From: JARKQH01 sp964631605 | GTDB taxonomy: Bacteria > Verrucomicrobiota > Verrucomicrobiia > Limisphaerales > UBA8199 | Length of the DNA: 64,000 nucleotides | NCBI GenBank assembly: GCA_964631605.1 | Contig: CAZVYG010000008.1 | Coordinates: forward strand, 34,474 to 98,473 | Direction: 5' to 3' | In this document: in pieces, positions 43,442 to 53,252 of the stretch | Numbering within the stretch: the first letter of the stretch is position 1 | Layout: every line of letters starts with the position of its first letter | The notes under the pieces: generated by a model | What the model saw: only the letters and a program-made list of their open reading frames with translations | The model's database searches: none | Told to the model about the DNA's origin: nothing | Translations under genes and position numbers: made by a program

Positions 43442-45021
43442 GCGTCTGCCGCTTTCGCTCGGCGCCGAATCGTCCGCTTTGGTTCTTCAAGGAGAACCAG
43501 CTCTGTGGCGACCGGCGACGATTGAAGACCAACTTCCTTCAAAACTGCCCGTGGAATCTCGAGCATATCCAATTGGCGGGGTTCGACCTTGAGTGCCCCC
43601 CCGCCATAGGACTTTCCAACAAACGCCAAATTCTCCAACGTGGCAGGATGGTTCAGGGCGCGCCAGAGCCTCAGGACTGTATCGGGTCGGGTATCCCAAG
43701 GATAAACACACAGGAAGCCGGTGAGAGGAACAACTCCCGCTTGGTTTAAGATAAAACGACAGTCTCGGCGACCGAGGTAAGCAAATAAAATCGGCGGCGG
43801 CCTCCGGTGCTCCATTTTGTACCAAGGCCGACGACTTCGGATCAGGGGACGCTCGTTCAGCTTCTGAGCCTCACCCATCTCCAGATACGAGCGCAGCGGT
43901 GCCGGCAAAAGCTCCTTTGGAGTGCCCTGAATGTTAAGCAACCATGTGGGGCGACCTTGAGCCTCAAGTGCGGCCAACGCAGAATCTTGCAGTCTATCGC
44001 CTCGACAATCGCGTGTTCTGCCAATCGCCCTGACAAAAAACCGCTTCTCCAAGCCGAGTTCGGCAATTTTCTCCGCTGTGAGAAAGAAAAAGTCGTTCGC
44101 TCCCGTGGCGATTCCGCGCACAACCCGGGCGAAATGCGATAACGGGACCCCCTGAGACGGAGCTGATCGAGGCGCCCGCGACAGCCCGGTCGCCAGGGCC
44201 TCGGTTAGCTTGCGCTCGATGCAGAGGAGCGCCGCGTCCTCGCCCTGTCCATCTGCCCGTCCTTGGAGGGATCGTGTAATGGCTTCGCTATCTCTTTCCC
44301 TCACTCGAATCCACCGTATGCACTTCTGGGGCGCATTGTTGGAGATGAGGAACACAATGGCATTGGTATCCACTTTGGGAAAAGGGGCGGCTGATTGGTC
44401 GAAGGCCAGAACTGCCTCCAGGCGGAATCGTTCACAGAGGCGATTCCAAAGTGCCCTTGACGAAATGCCTTCGCACACATCCGCGGGCAGCAGGAAGGCC
44501 AGCCGGCCACCTGCGGCAAGATGATCCAGGCACTTCAGGAGAAAGTAAAAGTGGAGCCCGACGCGACCATCCAGCGCAAACCCCAGGACTCGCTCAGCAA
44601 TCCCGCGCAATTGCGCCTTCCGCTCCTCGGTGAGGCGATGATGGCGGATATAGGGCGGATTCGAGACAATCGCGGAAAAGGTGTGACTAACCTGCGCACC
44701 AATGAAGTCACCAACAACGACCCTCTCGAAATCCTGCGGCAACAGCCCCAATCGCGAGCCCTCTGAGAATGAGGTCTCGTGCAACTCATACCCTTCAAAA
44801 TCTCCAGTGTAACCCACCGCGCGTGCCCCGGCAAAGAAAGTACCCGGGCCAACGGCAGGATCGAACAAGGTCTTTGGGTGCAACTCCGTGACCCAGGCAG
44901 CCATCACTTTGGCAAGCCAAAGCGGAGTCCAAAACTGTCCTCTCTCTCTCAGAGCTTCCCGCTTCGGGCCTGTACCCGGTAGAATCTGTATATCGTGTGC
45001 GATGGCAGGCGGCTGTTTCAA
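43438..45021 (-). CDS. N6-adenine DNA methyltransferase of a type II-like R-M system
   Basis: 527 residues. Motif I region LFDPAVGPGTFFAGARAVGY binds SAM; the catalytic motif IV is SNPPYIRHH (NPPY), specific for adenine N6 methylation. RGQFWTPLWLAKVMAAWV is the usual N-terminal contact. A C-terminal target-recognition-like region spans about 290-520. The start overlaps the stop of the restriction-enzyme-like gene (ATGA). Since that gene looks damaged, this methyltransferase may now act alone. Confidence 0.9.
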   Translation of the reverse strand: MKQPPAIAHDIQILPGTGPKREALRERGQFWTPLWLAKVMAAWVTELHPKTLFDPAVGPGTFFAGARAVGYTGDFEGYELHETSFSEGSRLGLLPQDFERVVVGDFIGAQVSHTFSAIVSNPPYIRHHRLTEERKAQLRGIAERVLGFALDGRVGLHFYFLLKCLDHLAAGGRLAFLLPADVCEGISSRALWNRLCERFRLEAVLAFDQSAAPFPKVDTNAIVFLISNNAPQKCIRWIRVRERDSEAITRSLQGRADGQGEDAALLCIERKLTEALATGLSRAPRSAPSQGVPLSHFARVVRGIATGANDFFFLTAEKIAELGLEKRFFVRAIGRTRDCRGDRLQDSALAALEAQGRPTWLLNIQGTPKELLPAPLRSYLEMGEAQKLNERPLIRSRRPWYKMEHRRPPPILFAYLGRRDCRFILNQAGVVPLTGFLCVYPWDTRPDTVLRLWRALNHPATLENLAFVGKSYGGGALKVEPRQLDMLEIPRAVLKEVGLQSSPVATELVLLEEPKRTIRRRAKAADA

Positions 45022-45563
45022 TTGCGCCTCCGAGTCGGAAGATTCCGAAGCACCTGAAGCGCCTGATCGGACAACTGCAGCCGGCCTCCGTCAAAAGTGA
45101 CGTAGGGGAGAATGTGGCCGTTGTTGTCCTCCACAAACGCAGGTGAAAGCCGTGGCTCCTCGACGCTTTCACCGAGGGGATAGGCGTAATGATAGTAGTG
45201 CTTGAAGATCACCTTCTTCGTAATCGCGCCGCCCGGAGCTTGAAAAGTCTGGGCTGTGGGCTCTGTCAACTTCTTGGCGACCAGTTCTTCAGCGCGATCA
45301 AACGACAGGCCATAGGCGAGATCGAAAAACACGTGCCAGATGTGAATGGGCACACCGCGTTCCGCTTGCCATTGCCGAAGAGGTTCGCGGTCTTCTTCCT
45401 TGATGATGATGGTCGGAAGAACCGCGCCCTTCGCCAAACCGAGGTTGCCGCCCAGGCGCCGCTGAGGGCGTAAAGGTGTCGAATAATCCGGCATCTTCAG
45501 CGCTCGCCAAAGGCTGTTCTCGCACTCCACAGCAATCAGCGCACACCGAAAGCCATCTCTCAA
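45018..45563 (-). CDS. AccI-family-like restriction endonuclease, N-terminally truncated
   Basis: 181 residues from a TTG at 45563. ALIAVECENSLWRALKMPDY, LPTIIIKEEDREPLRQWQAE, VPIHIWHVFFDLAYGLSFDR and YHYAYPL look like the C-terminal half of AccI-type endonucleases, which are about twice this length. The catalytic first half with the PD motif is missing here: upstream the frame meets a TGA, and a different frame continues. Translation is coupled to the methyltransferase by ATGA. Likely inactive unless the upstream break is an error. Confidence 0.55.
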   Translation of the reverse strand: MRDGFRCALIAVECENSLWRALKMPDYSTPLRPQRRLGGNLGLAKGAVLPTIIIKEEDREPLRQWQAERGVPIHIWHVFFDLAYGLSFDRAEELVAKKLTEPTAQTFQAPGGAITKKVIFKHYYHYAYPLGESVEEPRLSPAFVEDNNGHILPYVTFDGGRLQLSDQALQVLRNLPTRRRN

Positions 45564-45742
45564 ACGGGTGTTCGCAGTAAGTCATCTTTGCTCGCCTGGT
45601 ACATCGGAGCCGCCATCCACGCCAGTATGCCATGGCGACGCGACAAAGCAAGGGGCGCAAACCGTCGGAGGGCCCCCTCAAGCTGCGAGGGCTCGGCCCC
45701 CGGATTCAGAGGGAGCGCAGGGACGCCCGCTGTCCGCCGGCT
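45560..45742 (-). pseudogene. possible remnant of the endonuclease 5' part in another frame
   Basis: Immediately after the Acr3 stop the same frame stays open for 60 codons and reads SQLEGALRRFAPLALSRRHG, then AWMAAPMYQASKDDLLRTPV, before a TGA at 45560-45562 that overlaps the TTG start of the endonuclease frame. The peptide is protein-like but has no start codon. It may be the damaged 5' portion of the endonuclease gene. Assignment is tentative. Confidence 0.35.
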
Positions 45743-46864
45743 TCAGCCAGCACCCTCTTTCCCCGTCGCTTCACTCAGAACCGCGCGCTGGTACCACGGG
45801 CGCGATTCGTTGCAGACGCGACAGACCGAGAGCATCACCGGCACCTCGACCAGCACGCCTACGACCGTCGCCAGCGCCGCGCCCGAGCCCGGGCCGAAGA
45901 GGGTGATCGCCACCGCCACGGCCAGCTCAAAGAAATTGCTCGCGCCAATCAACGCCCCCGGCGACGCCACGTTGTGAGGCACCTTGAACCACCGCATCAA
46001 CAGGTAAGTCAGCCCGGAGTTGAAATAGACCTGGATCAGGATGGGGACCGCAATCAGCAATACCGCGAACCAGCGGGTCGTCAAGTTCTCCGCCTGAAAC
46101 GCGAAAATCAGCACCAGCGTCAGCAGCAGCGCCCCGATCATCACCGGATGGAATTTCGGCAGGAAGCTCTTCTCGAACCAGTCCCTGCCGTGCGATTTGA
46201 GCAACAGCGTGCGGGTCAGCCAGCCTGCCGTCAGCGGAATCACGATGAACACCACGACGGAAGTGATCAGCACCTTGGGCGGGACGATCACGTTCGCCAC
46301 GCCGCACAGAAACATGACGATGGGCGCAAAAGCGACGAGCATGATGAGGTCATTAACCGCCACCTGAACCAGCGTGTAGGCCGGGTCGCCGTCGGTCAGG
46401 TAGGACCAGACAAAGACCATCGCCGTGCAAGGCGCGGCGGCCAGGATGATCAGGCCCGCCGTGTATTGCTTCGCCATCTCCGGGTCAATCCAATGCGCAA
46501 AGACATGCTGCATGAACACCCAGGCCAGCAGCGCCATGCTGAAGGGTTTCACCAGCCAGTTCACAAACAACGTCACCACCAACCCCTTGGGCCGCCGGGC
46601 GATACCGCCGATGGCGCCAAAGTCCACCTTCAGCATCATCGGGTAGATCATCAACCACAGCAGAATCCCAATGGGCACGTTGACCTGCGAGCCCCGGCCA
46701 AATTCAAGCCTGCTGAGGGTCCCGGTCACGCCGGGCAGCAGTTTGCCGAACGCCACCCCCACCACCATGCAGGCCAGCACCCAGACCGTCATGTAGCGCT
46801 CGAAAAAAGCCAGCCGCTTGGGCGCGGGAGCTGGCACACCGGCGGAATTGGAGGGAGAACTCAT
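45743..46864 (-). CDS. acr3: arsenite efflux transporter Acr3
   Basis: 373 residues from the ATG at 46864, eight bases after the ArsM stop. About ten helices. MTVWVLACMVVGVAFGKLLP and PIGILLWLMIYPMMLKVDFG open the family; LAAAPCTAMVFVWSYLTDGD holds the essential Cys146, and NDLIMLVAFAPIVMFL follows. Acr3 proteins extrude arsenite through the inner membrane using the proton gradient. Last intact gene of the arsenic operon. Confidence 0.95.
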   Translation of the reverse strand: MSSPSNSAGVPAPAPKRLAFFERYMTVWVLACMVVGVAFGKLLPGVTGTLSRLEFGRGSQVNVPIGILLWLMIYPMMLKVDFGAIGGIARRPKGLVVTLFVNWLVKPFSMALLAWVFMQHVFAHWIDPEMAKQYTAGLIILAAAPCTAMVFVWSYLTDGDPAYTLVQVAVNDLIMLVAFAPIVMFLCGVANVIVPPKVLITSVVVFIVIPLTAGWLTRTLLLKSHGRDWFEKSFLPKFHPVMIGALLLTLVLIFAFQAENLTTRWFAVLLIAVPILIQVYFNSGLTYLLMRWFKVPHNVASPGALIGASNFFELAVAVAITLFGPGSGAALATVVGVLVEVPVMLSVCRVCNESRPWYQRAVLSEATGKEGAG

Positions 46865-46872
46865 CGGATTTC

Positions 46873-47763
46873 TTAAGCGCAACATTCGCTGCCGCAGCAG
46901 GCCGCCCCTGGCTTGCGCGCCGTGATTTCGAGGCTGGTGATGTAGTCGCCCGGCTTCGCCCCCGCGGGCAGCGCGGCCAGAATCTTTTGATACAGCGGGT
47001 CCTGCCAATCCACCATGCCGTCCACGTAGGCCGACCTGGGGTTCAGCACGATTTGCTCGAGGCCCGCCGCCCGGGCCATGCGTTCGGTTTCCGTCACCAG
47101 CACCGCCCCCGCCACGCAGCCGACCAACGCCTCGATGCTCTCGGCGATGGCCGGCGGCAACGGCTGCAACAACGCCAGGTCCGACACCGCCACGCGCCCG
47201 CCCGGCTTGAGCACCCGCGCAATCTCGCGCCACACCTGCGGCTTGTCCGGCGAGAGGTTGATCACGCAGTTCGAGATGACCACATCCACACTGGCGTCGG
47301 CCACCGGCAGATGCTCGATTTCGCCCAGGCGGAACTCGACGTTGTCCAGCCCGGTCTGTTCCTGGTACGCGGCCAGGTTGCGCCGCGCCTTCGCCAGCAT
47401 CTCGGGGGTCATGTCCACGCCGATGGCCCGTCCCCCCGGCCCCACTTTGCGGCCCGCGATGAACACGTCAAAGCCGCCGCCGGCGCCCAGGTCGAGCACC
47501 ACCTCGCCTGGTTGCAGCGCGGCCAGCGCGTTGGGGTTCCCACACGACAGGCCCATGTTGGCGCCCTCCGGCAGCGCGGCCAGCTCCTCGGCGCTGTAGC
47601 CGATATGCCGCGCCAGGTCCAGGGAAGCGGCGGGGTTCGAACCGCAGCAACTCACCCCGCCCGAACCGGACGAGCAGCAGGAGCCGCCGGTCCTGGCAAT
47701 TTGTCCGTAACCGGCGCGCACCTTCTCGCGCACCGTTTCCTGATCTTGCATGTTTGCGCTCAT
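46873..47763 (-). CDS. arsM: arsenite S-adenosylmethionine methyltransferase
   Basis: 296 residues. SAM-binding motif VVLDLGAGGGFDVFIAGRKV. The three arsenic-binding cysteines are Cys74 (GLSCGNPNAL), Cys166 (VISNCVINL) and Cys216 (LVGCVAGA), as in characterised ArsM enzymes that methylate As(III) to volatile or exported forms. The N-terminus has two CC pairs (GGSCCSSGSGGVSCCGS) and the C-terminus another (ACCGSECC), extra thiols that may bind arsenic or glutathione. Between arsC and acr3 in the operon. Confidence 0.95.
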   Translation of the reverse strand: MSANMQDQETVREKVRAGYGQIARTGGSCCSSGSGGVSCCGSNPAASLDLARHIGYSAEELAALPEGANMGLSCGNPNALAALQPGEVVLDLGAGGGFDVFIAGRKVGPGGRAIGVDMTPEMLAKARRNLAAYQEQTGLDNVEFRLGEIEHLPVADASVDVVISNCVINLSPDKPQVWREIARVLKPGGRVAVSDLALLQPLPPAIAESIEALVGCVAGAVLVTETERMARAAGLEQIVLNPRSAYVDGMVDWQDPLYQKILAALPAGAKPGDYITSLEITARKPGAACCGSECCA

Positions 47764-47829
47764 AAAGCATCTCGCGGGCTGGCGACCGGGGCTTCTCTTC
47801 CGCCGTGGTCGGGCATCCCGGCCGCCAAT

Positions 47830-48279
47830 TCAAAACCTCACACCCGGATTTCGGATTTCAGATTCGAGGGTCTCCGGCAGTCCTTCCACAAAAGCGCGAA
47901 TCTGGTCTCTGACCCGCCGGTAAACCGCCAGCTTCGCCTCGCCATCCGGCAGGTCCTTGGTCAACCTGGGCGGGTCGTCAAATCCCACATGCACCACCCT
48001 GGTCTTGCCCGGGAAAACGGGGCAGTTCTCATCCGCATGCCCGCACACGGTGACGACGTAATCAAACTCCACCGGCCCAAGCTCGCCGAGGGTCTTCGAG
48101 TATTGGCGCGAAATGTCCACGCCCGCCTCCGCCATAACCCGCACGGCGTGCGGGTTCATCCCGTGCTTTTCGATCCCGGCCGAGTAGGGTTCCATCCGGT
48201 CGCCCTTGAGATGGCGCGCCCATCCCTCCGCCATCTGGCTGCGGCAGGAGTTGCCGGTGCATAGAAACAGAATTCTCAT
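47830..48279 (-). CDS. arsC: arsenate reductase, thioredoxin-coupled (LMW-PTPase fold)
   Basis: 149 residues from the ATG at 48279, which overlaps the ArsR stop (ATGA); ATGs at 48288 and 48300 are alternatives. CTGNSCRSQMAEGW is the phosphatase-like P-loop (Cys7, Cys12); Cys79 and Cys86 (VTVCGHADENCPVF) are the redox pair passing the disulfide to thioredoxin. Reduces arsenate to arsenite for ArsM and Acr3. Confidence 0.95.
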   Translation of the reverse strand: MRILFLCTGNSCRSQMAEGWARHLKGDRMEPYSAGIEKHGMNPHAVRVMAEAGVDISRQYSKTLGELGPVEFDYVVTVCGHADENCPVFPGKTRVVHVGFDDPPRLTKDLPDGEAKLAVYRRVRDQIRAFVEGLPETLESEIRNPGVRF

Positions 48280-48629
48280 CTTTGGCATTGGCGTTTGCAT
48301 AATTCGGTCGGGTCAATCCGGAGCAACTGTTTCAGCCGCCTGGCATCCGCGCGCATCTGCGCCTCTTCCGCCAGCGACCGCGCCACCCACTTGAGCGCCG
48401 CCCGCGCCGGCTCGGGGGCCTCCCGGCCCGGCAGCGAGTAGTACACCCACCGGCCCTTTTTGCGGGCGTTGACCAGCCGCGCCTGGTAGAGCAAGGACAG
48501 GTGCTTGGACATCGTGGAGGGCGCGAGGCCAAACAACTCGGTGAGCTGGCAGCCGCACAGCTCGCCTCCCCGCAAGGCGAGCAGGATGCGGACGCGGTTG
48601 GCGTCCGCCAGGGCTTTGCTCACATTCAT
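48276..48629 (-). CDS. arsR: ArsR-family arsenic-responsive repressor
   Basis: 117 residues from the ATG at 48629. Winged helix FGLAPSTMSKHLSLLYQARL; metal motif ELCGCQL with Cys25-x-Cys27 corresponds to the ELCVCDL site of classical ArsR. The C-terminus is charged and helical, with two more Cys (ELCKRQC). The palindromic operator starts 20 bases upstream of its start codon, so autoregulation is expected. First gene of arsR-arsC-arsM-acr3. Confidence 0.93.
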   Translation of the reverse strand: MNVSKALADANRVRILLALRGGELCGCQLTELFGLAPSTMSKHLSLLYQARLVNARKKGRWVYYSLPGREAPEPARAALKWVARSLAEEAQMRADARRLKQLLRIDPTELCKRQCQR

Positions 48630-48648
48630 AAACTCGCGCACGATTTCT

Positions 48649-48677
48649 ATTATTCGCCAAATAACGAACAATGTCAA
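48649..48677 (-). promoter_or_regulatory. ars operon promoter with ArsR operator
   Basis: On the minus strand: TTGACA (48677-48672), 17-base spacer, AATAAT (48654-48649). Across it lies the near-palindrome ATTGTTCG-N8-CGAATAAT (48649-48672; seven of eight positions pair), covering the spacer and -10. The core TTCG-CGAA differs from the operator at 42605-42626, so the two ArsR proteins probably recognise different sites. Confidence 0.75.
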
Positions 48678-48782
48678 CTTGGGACACACCCCATCCCGCG
48701 AAGCTCCGGGGCGGACGGGCGGCGGTCATGGCGAGGCCCTTTGGCGCTTGTTGGCCGGGGCCGGTTCCGATTTAATTCCGGG

Positions 48783-49487
48783 ATGCGTAATCCGATCATC
48801 GCCGCCCTGGATGTGCCCGACGCGGAAACGGCCCTGGCCCTGGCCAGGAACGTGGCCCCGGCGGTGGGCGCTTTCAAAATCGGCAAGGAACTGTTTACCG
48901 GCGCCGGACCGGACATCGTGCGCCGGATTCGCGAGACCGGCGCGGCGGTGTTCCTGGACCTCAAGTTCCATGACATCCCCAACACGGTGGCGAGGGCGGT
49001 CGCGGCGGCGACGCGGCTCGAGGTGCAGATGCTGACCCTCCACACCAGCGGCGGGCTGGAAATGATGCGGGCGGCGGAGGAAGCCGCGCAGACCACTGCG
49101 CGACAGGCGGGGCGGGAAGCGCCTCTGGTGCTGGGGGTGACCGTGCTCACGAGCATGGACAGCAACACCCTGGCGGAGGTGGGATGCGAACCGAACGTGG
49201 CGCGGCAGGTCGAGCGACTGGCCGCTCTGGCGGTGCGCGCCGGGTTGCGCGGGCTGGTGTGTTCTCCGCTCGAGATCGCCGCGCTGCGCCGGAGCCTGCC
49301 CGCCTCGGTCCAGCTTGTCACTCCCGGCATTCGGACCGGAGCGGAACGGGCCGACGACCAGCGGCGCACTCTCAGCCCGCGGGAAGCGATTCAGGCCGGG
49401 GCCGACTGGCTGGTGATCGGGCGCCCGATTTACGCCGCGCCGGACCCGCGGGCGGCGGCCGAGCAGATTTTGGCCTCGCTGGCCTGA
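48783..49487 (+). CDS. pyrF: orotidine 5'-phosphate decarboxylase
   Basis: 234 residues from the ATG at 48783. IIAALDVPDAETALALA opens the TIM barrel; VFLDLKFHDIPNTVA holds the catalytic Asp59-x-Lys61-x-x-Asp64 array; LVTPGIRTGAERADDQRRTL binds phosphate. Catalyses the last step of UMP synthesis. It stands alone, convergent with gap. Confidence 0.96.
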   Translation: MRNPIIAALDVPDAETALALARNVAPAVGAFKIGKELFTGAGPDIVRRIRETGAAVFLDLKFHDIPNTVARAVAAATRLEVQMLTLHTSGGLEMMRAAEEAAQTTARQAGREAPLVLGVTVLTSMDSNTLAEVGCEPNVARQVERLAALAVRAGLRGLVCSPLEIAALRRSLPASVQLVTPGIRTGAERADDQRRTLSPREAIQAGADWLVIGRPIYAAPDPRAAAEQILASLA

Positions 49488-49502
49488 GCCCTGTCCGGCG
49501 TA

Positions 49503-49532
49503 CAAAAACGGCGGCCCGTTTCCGGGCCGCCG
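49503..49532 (-). terminator. rho-independent terminator of gap
   Basis: A perfect ten-base stem (cggcggcccg at 49509-49518 pairing with 49523-49532) with a four-base loop. Read on the minus strand it is followed by five T, so it terminates transcription arriving from gap. No T-run follows on the plus strand. Confidence 0.85.
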
Positions 49533-49564
49533 GGCGAAACAACAACAACAACCAACAGGAGGAA

Positions 49565-50629
<1,065 letters not shown>

Positions 50630-50889
50630 ATTTCAATTTCTCCAGTTTCTAATTCCAAAGTTTGAGCGCTTATCATAATGGCCCGCTCCGCAGCGTCAAC
50701 ACGGAAACCGCCGGTACGATATTATTTGCTGGCCTGATGCTTCGGAGAATCGCATCTGCTACTGCCGGCCCCGGCGCGTCAAGGAGGGCATGCCTCCGGG
50801 CTCCGCCTCCGCCCCCAAATACGGGCGTTTGGGTCCGTTTGGATCGTGACGGGGCGGACCTTGGCCCTGGGAGCGGCGGTCGGTGCGCC

Positions 50890-52632
50890 TTAATTATTGC
50901 TAGCCAGAGCTCCCGGGGCGGCTCTTTGCCACTGGCCGCGAATGACCGCGCGGACGGATGGGGTGAGCGGCGGCAGCCGGGCTGGATCCAGGAAGGCGGT
51001 GTCAAAGCTCCAGTCCCGCACCGGGGGGTTGTAAATCTGGTAGGTGGTGCCGGTGCCGCGCCAGGGACCAGTCGCGTGCTGGCTTTTGTACAAGACCACC
51101 ATCGAGCCGTTATAGGTGAAAGTCCGGCTGCTCCAATTCTCCAAGAAGCGCGGAAAATTCTCGACTCCTCCGCTGTAATAGCCATTCCCGGTTTCAACAA
51201 TGCCGGCGAGGAAGGCGGCGTTCACGGTGGTATTGGCCGCCGTACGGTAGGACAGGACTTTGGCGCTGTTGCCGTCGGCCCAATTGCCGGACAAGACGGT
51301 GATGGCGTCGGCGACGAGGGCCGCCGGTTTGGTGTTGGTGGTATTATGGCTCGCCAGGGAGGCGCCTGACGCGTTGTAGTGGCCCTTTACGTAGAGGGGG
51401 TTGGGGGTGGCCACCGTCAGCCCCAAAGGCGGCAGGGTGGCGCCATTGACCAGCCGGATGCCGTGAGTCTCGGCGGGGGCGTTGGTGCGCAGGTCCGCAA
51501 CATAGATCGAGTTGATGTCGCGCTGCAGGGCGTTCTTGAGCGCGTTTTGCGAATTCGCATTCCAACTGGCGAAGCCGGCAACGTCTATCTCCGTCAGCCG
51601 AACCGTTTTTTGCTCCCGCGCGTCATACATTGTCGCGTTGGTGATTGTCACAAAATTACTGATGGACGACCATTTCAGGTTGGCGCCGGTGCCGTTGGCC
51701 ATTCCCCCGCCCCGAACGTCCACCCCGTTGTCCTTGACCAGGATGACCAGGTCGGCGTTGTTGCAGAACCGCTGTTTACCCATCTCCGAGTTGGGGGATT
51801 CGTTGTTGGGAGGCAGCTCGACAATCTCGCGTACCGCTTCCGGCGTGTTGGCGGTGCCAATCGGCAGGTTCAGGCTCATGACGCCGCTGTCATGGCCGGC
51901 CTTGAAAATGATGTTGCCCTTGCTCCGGCTCACCGGGTCGCCCGGCATCTTGTCGGGCACGATTTCGCCGGCGCTGGTCACATCCCCCACGAAGGTCAGC
52001 GTGACGGAGCTGGGCTGCAGGTACATGTTCTTGTTGCCATGGGTCCGCCCCCTGATCGTCATGTCCGCGCCCGGGTTGATCTCCAGCCCGAGATTGTAGA
52101 AAATGGCGAATTGAAACACCGGGATCAACGCCAGTTGCACATCCTGCTGCACCGCCCCGATAAGGTTGCGGCGGGCGCCGATATCCGCGGCGTTGGACGT
52201 AATCCGGTAGGTCGCCGCATACCCTTTGAGCCCCTCGTATTGCGAAAGCAGCGGCCGGTTGGCGGCCCAGGGCGAAACCAATTCCACCTCCACCTCTCCC
52301 GCCTTGCCTTTCCCGTTGTTGAACTTGAATTTGCCCCAATGCGGGTGTTGGGAGGCTTTGGGAATGCGCTTTTTGTAAAGGTCCAGCTTCGCCCCCAAGG
52401 CGCCCGCGCCCTGCTGGCTGAAGTCCATGGCCAGCTCGGCAATCGCGCTTTCAGTCGCGGCTTCCGCCGCAGCGACGGCAACCGAATGGCGGACGGCATC
52501 GTCGTTGATGACGGAGGTGGCCGCGGTCCAGCTCATGGTGGCGGCCAGGACAAACAAACTAATCGAGCCGAGCATCATCACCACCAGCAGGGCGGACCCC
52601 CGGCGCTTGAAACGGGCAAAACAAATTCTCAT
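50890..52632 (-). CDS. PilX-like pilus assembly protein (triad 2)
   Basis: 580 residues. The N-terminus is a single hydrophobic helix after a basic stretch: FKRRGSALLVVMMLGSISLF, then AATMSWTAATSVINDDAVRH, the start typical of PilX-N proteins that sit with minor pilins. The large exported part is beta-rich: IPVFQFAIFYNLGLEINPGA, MTIRGRTHGNKNMYLQPSSV, TVNAAFLAGIVETGNGYYSG. It is a clear paralogue of the protein at 55356-57092, sharing the order of these motifs. Third gene of the triad; starts 11 bases after the PilW-like gene. Likely cell-surface pilus tip or secretion-related. Confidence 0.75.
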   Translation of the reverse strand: MRICFARFKRRGSALLVVMMLGSISLFVLAATMSWTAATSVINDDAVRHSVAVAAAEAATESAIAELAMDFSQQGAGALGAKLDLYKKRIPKASQHPHWGKFKFNNGKGKAGEVEVELVSPWAANRPLLSQYEGLKGYAATYRITSNAADIGARRNLIGAVQQDVQLALIPVFQFAIFYNLGLEINPGADMTIRGRTHGNKNMYLQPSSVTLTFVGDVTSAGEIVPDKMPGDPVSRSKGNIIFKAGHDSGVMSLNLPIGTANTPEAVREIVELPPNNESPNSEMGKQRFCNNADLVILVKDNGVDVRGGGMANGTGANLKWSSISNFVTITNATMYDAREQKTVRLTEIDVAGFASWNANSQNALKNALQRDINSIYVADLRTNAPAETHGIRLVNGATLPPLGLTVATPNPLYVKGHYNASGASLASHNTTNTKPAALVADAITVLSGNWADGNSAKVLSYRTAANTTVNAAFLAGIVETGNGYYSGGVENFPRFLENWSSRTFTYNGSMVVLYKSQHATGPWRGTGTTYQIYNPPVRDWSFDTAFLDPARLPPLTPSVRAVIRGQWQRAAPGALASNN

Positions 52633-52643
52633 ACGCGAAATGG

Positions 52644-53252
52644 TTACTCCAGGGCGCGGCGGGTGACTTTCGTGCGAATTTGATAGTAGTCGTAGGAGAA
52701 TGCGCCCGAGCCGGCCGTCCCGGGCATTCGCTGGGCAAACTGCAAAGTCATGCCGATGACTCGATTGTTGAAATTGTTCGAGAGCACGTGGCCAAAAGCG
52801 TCTTCGGAGGTGAAGACCAGGTCGTTGGTGACCGCCCGGGCCAGAATGATTTCAGCCTCCCCGTTGACAAAACGCTTCAGCAGGTCATCGTCCGAGTCGC
52901 AATAGTATCGGATGAACCGGTTGGTGTCCGATTTAACGGGGTAAATCTGGATGGCATTGCCCTCCTGGCGCTGGCCAAAACCGGCTTCGGTGAAGCTGGA
53001 TCGGTCCCCCGAGCCGATCCGAATCCACCCCGCCGATTGGATGTCGTCCGCCACGCGGTTCAACGCATTGCGCGCCTCGTTGCTGGCCAGCAGTTTCAAC
53101 TTTACGGCCTGGTCGTAGCGCAGCGAAAACAGGTGGAGGACCATGAACCCTCCCATCGCCAGGGTAAAGATGGCGCTGGTCACCATCACTTCAGGCAGCG
53201 TCATGCCCCGTTGTCCGGCGCGCCCGCTCTTGAGTAAACCACTCAGTCTCAT
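52644..53252 (-). CDS. PilW/GspJ-like minor pseudopilin (triad 2)
   Basis: 202 residues from the ATG at 53252, overlapping the upstream stop (ATGA). Prepilin leader ending in RAGQRG, then MTLPEVMVTSAIFTLAMGGF with the conserved Glu at +5, the class III signal cleaved by PilD. The globular part contains NALNRVADDIQSAGWIRIG, as in PilW/GspJ proteins. Second gene of the triad. Confidence 0.82.
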   Translation of the reverse strand: MRLSGLLKSGRAGQRGMTLPEVMVTSAIFTLAMGGFMVLHLFSLRYDQAVKLKLLASNEARNALNRVADDIQSAGWIRIGSGDRSSFTEAGFGQRQEGNAIQIYPVKSDTNRFIRYYCDSDDDLLKRFVNGEAEIILARAVTNDLVFTSEDAFGHVLSNNFNNRVIGMTLQFAQRMPGTAGSGAFSYDYYQIRTKVTRRALE

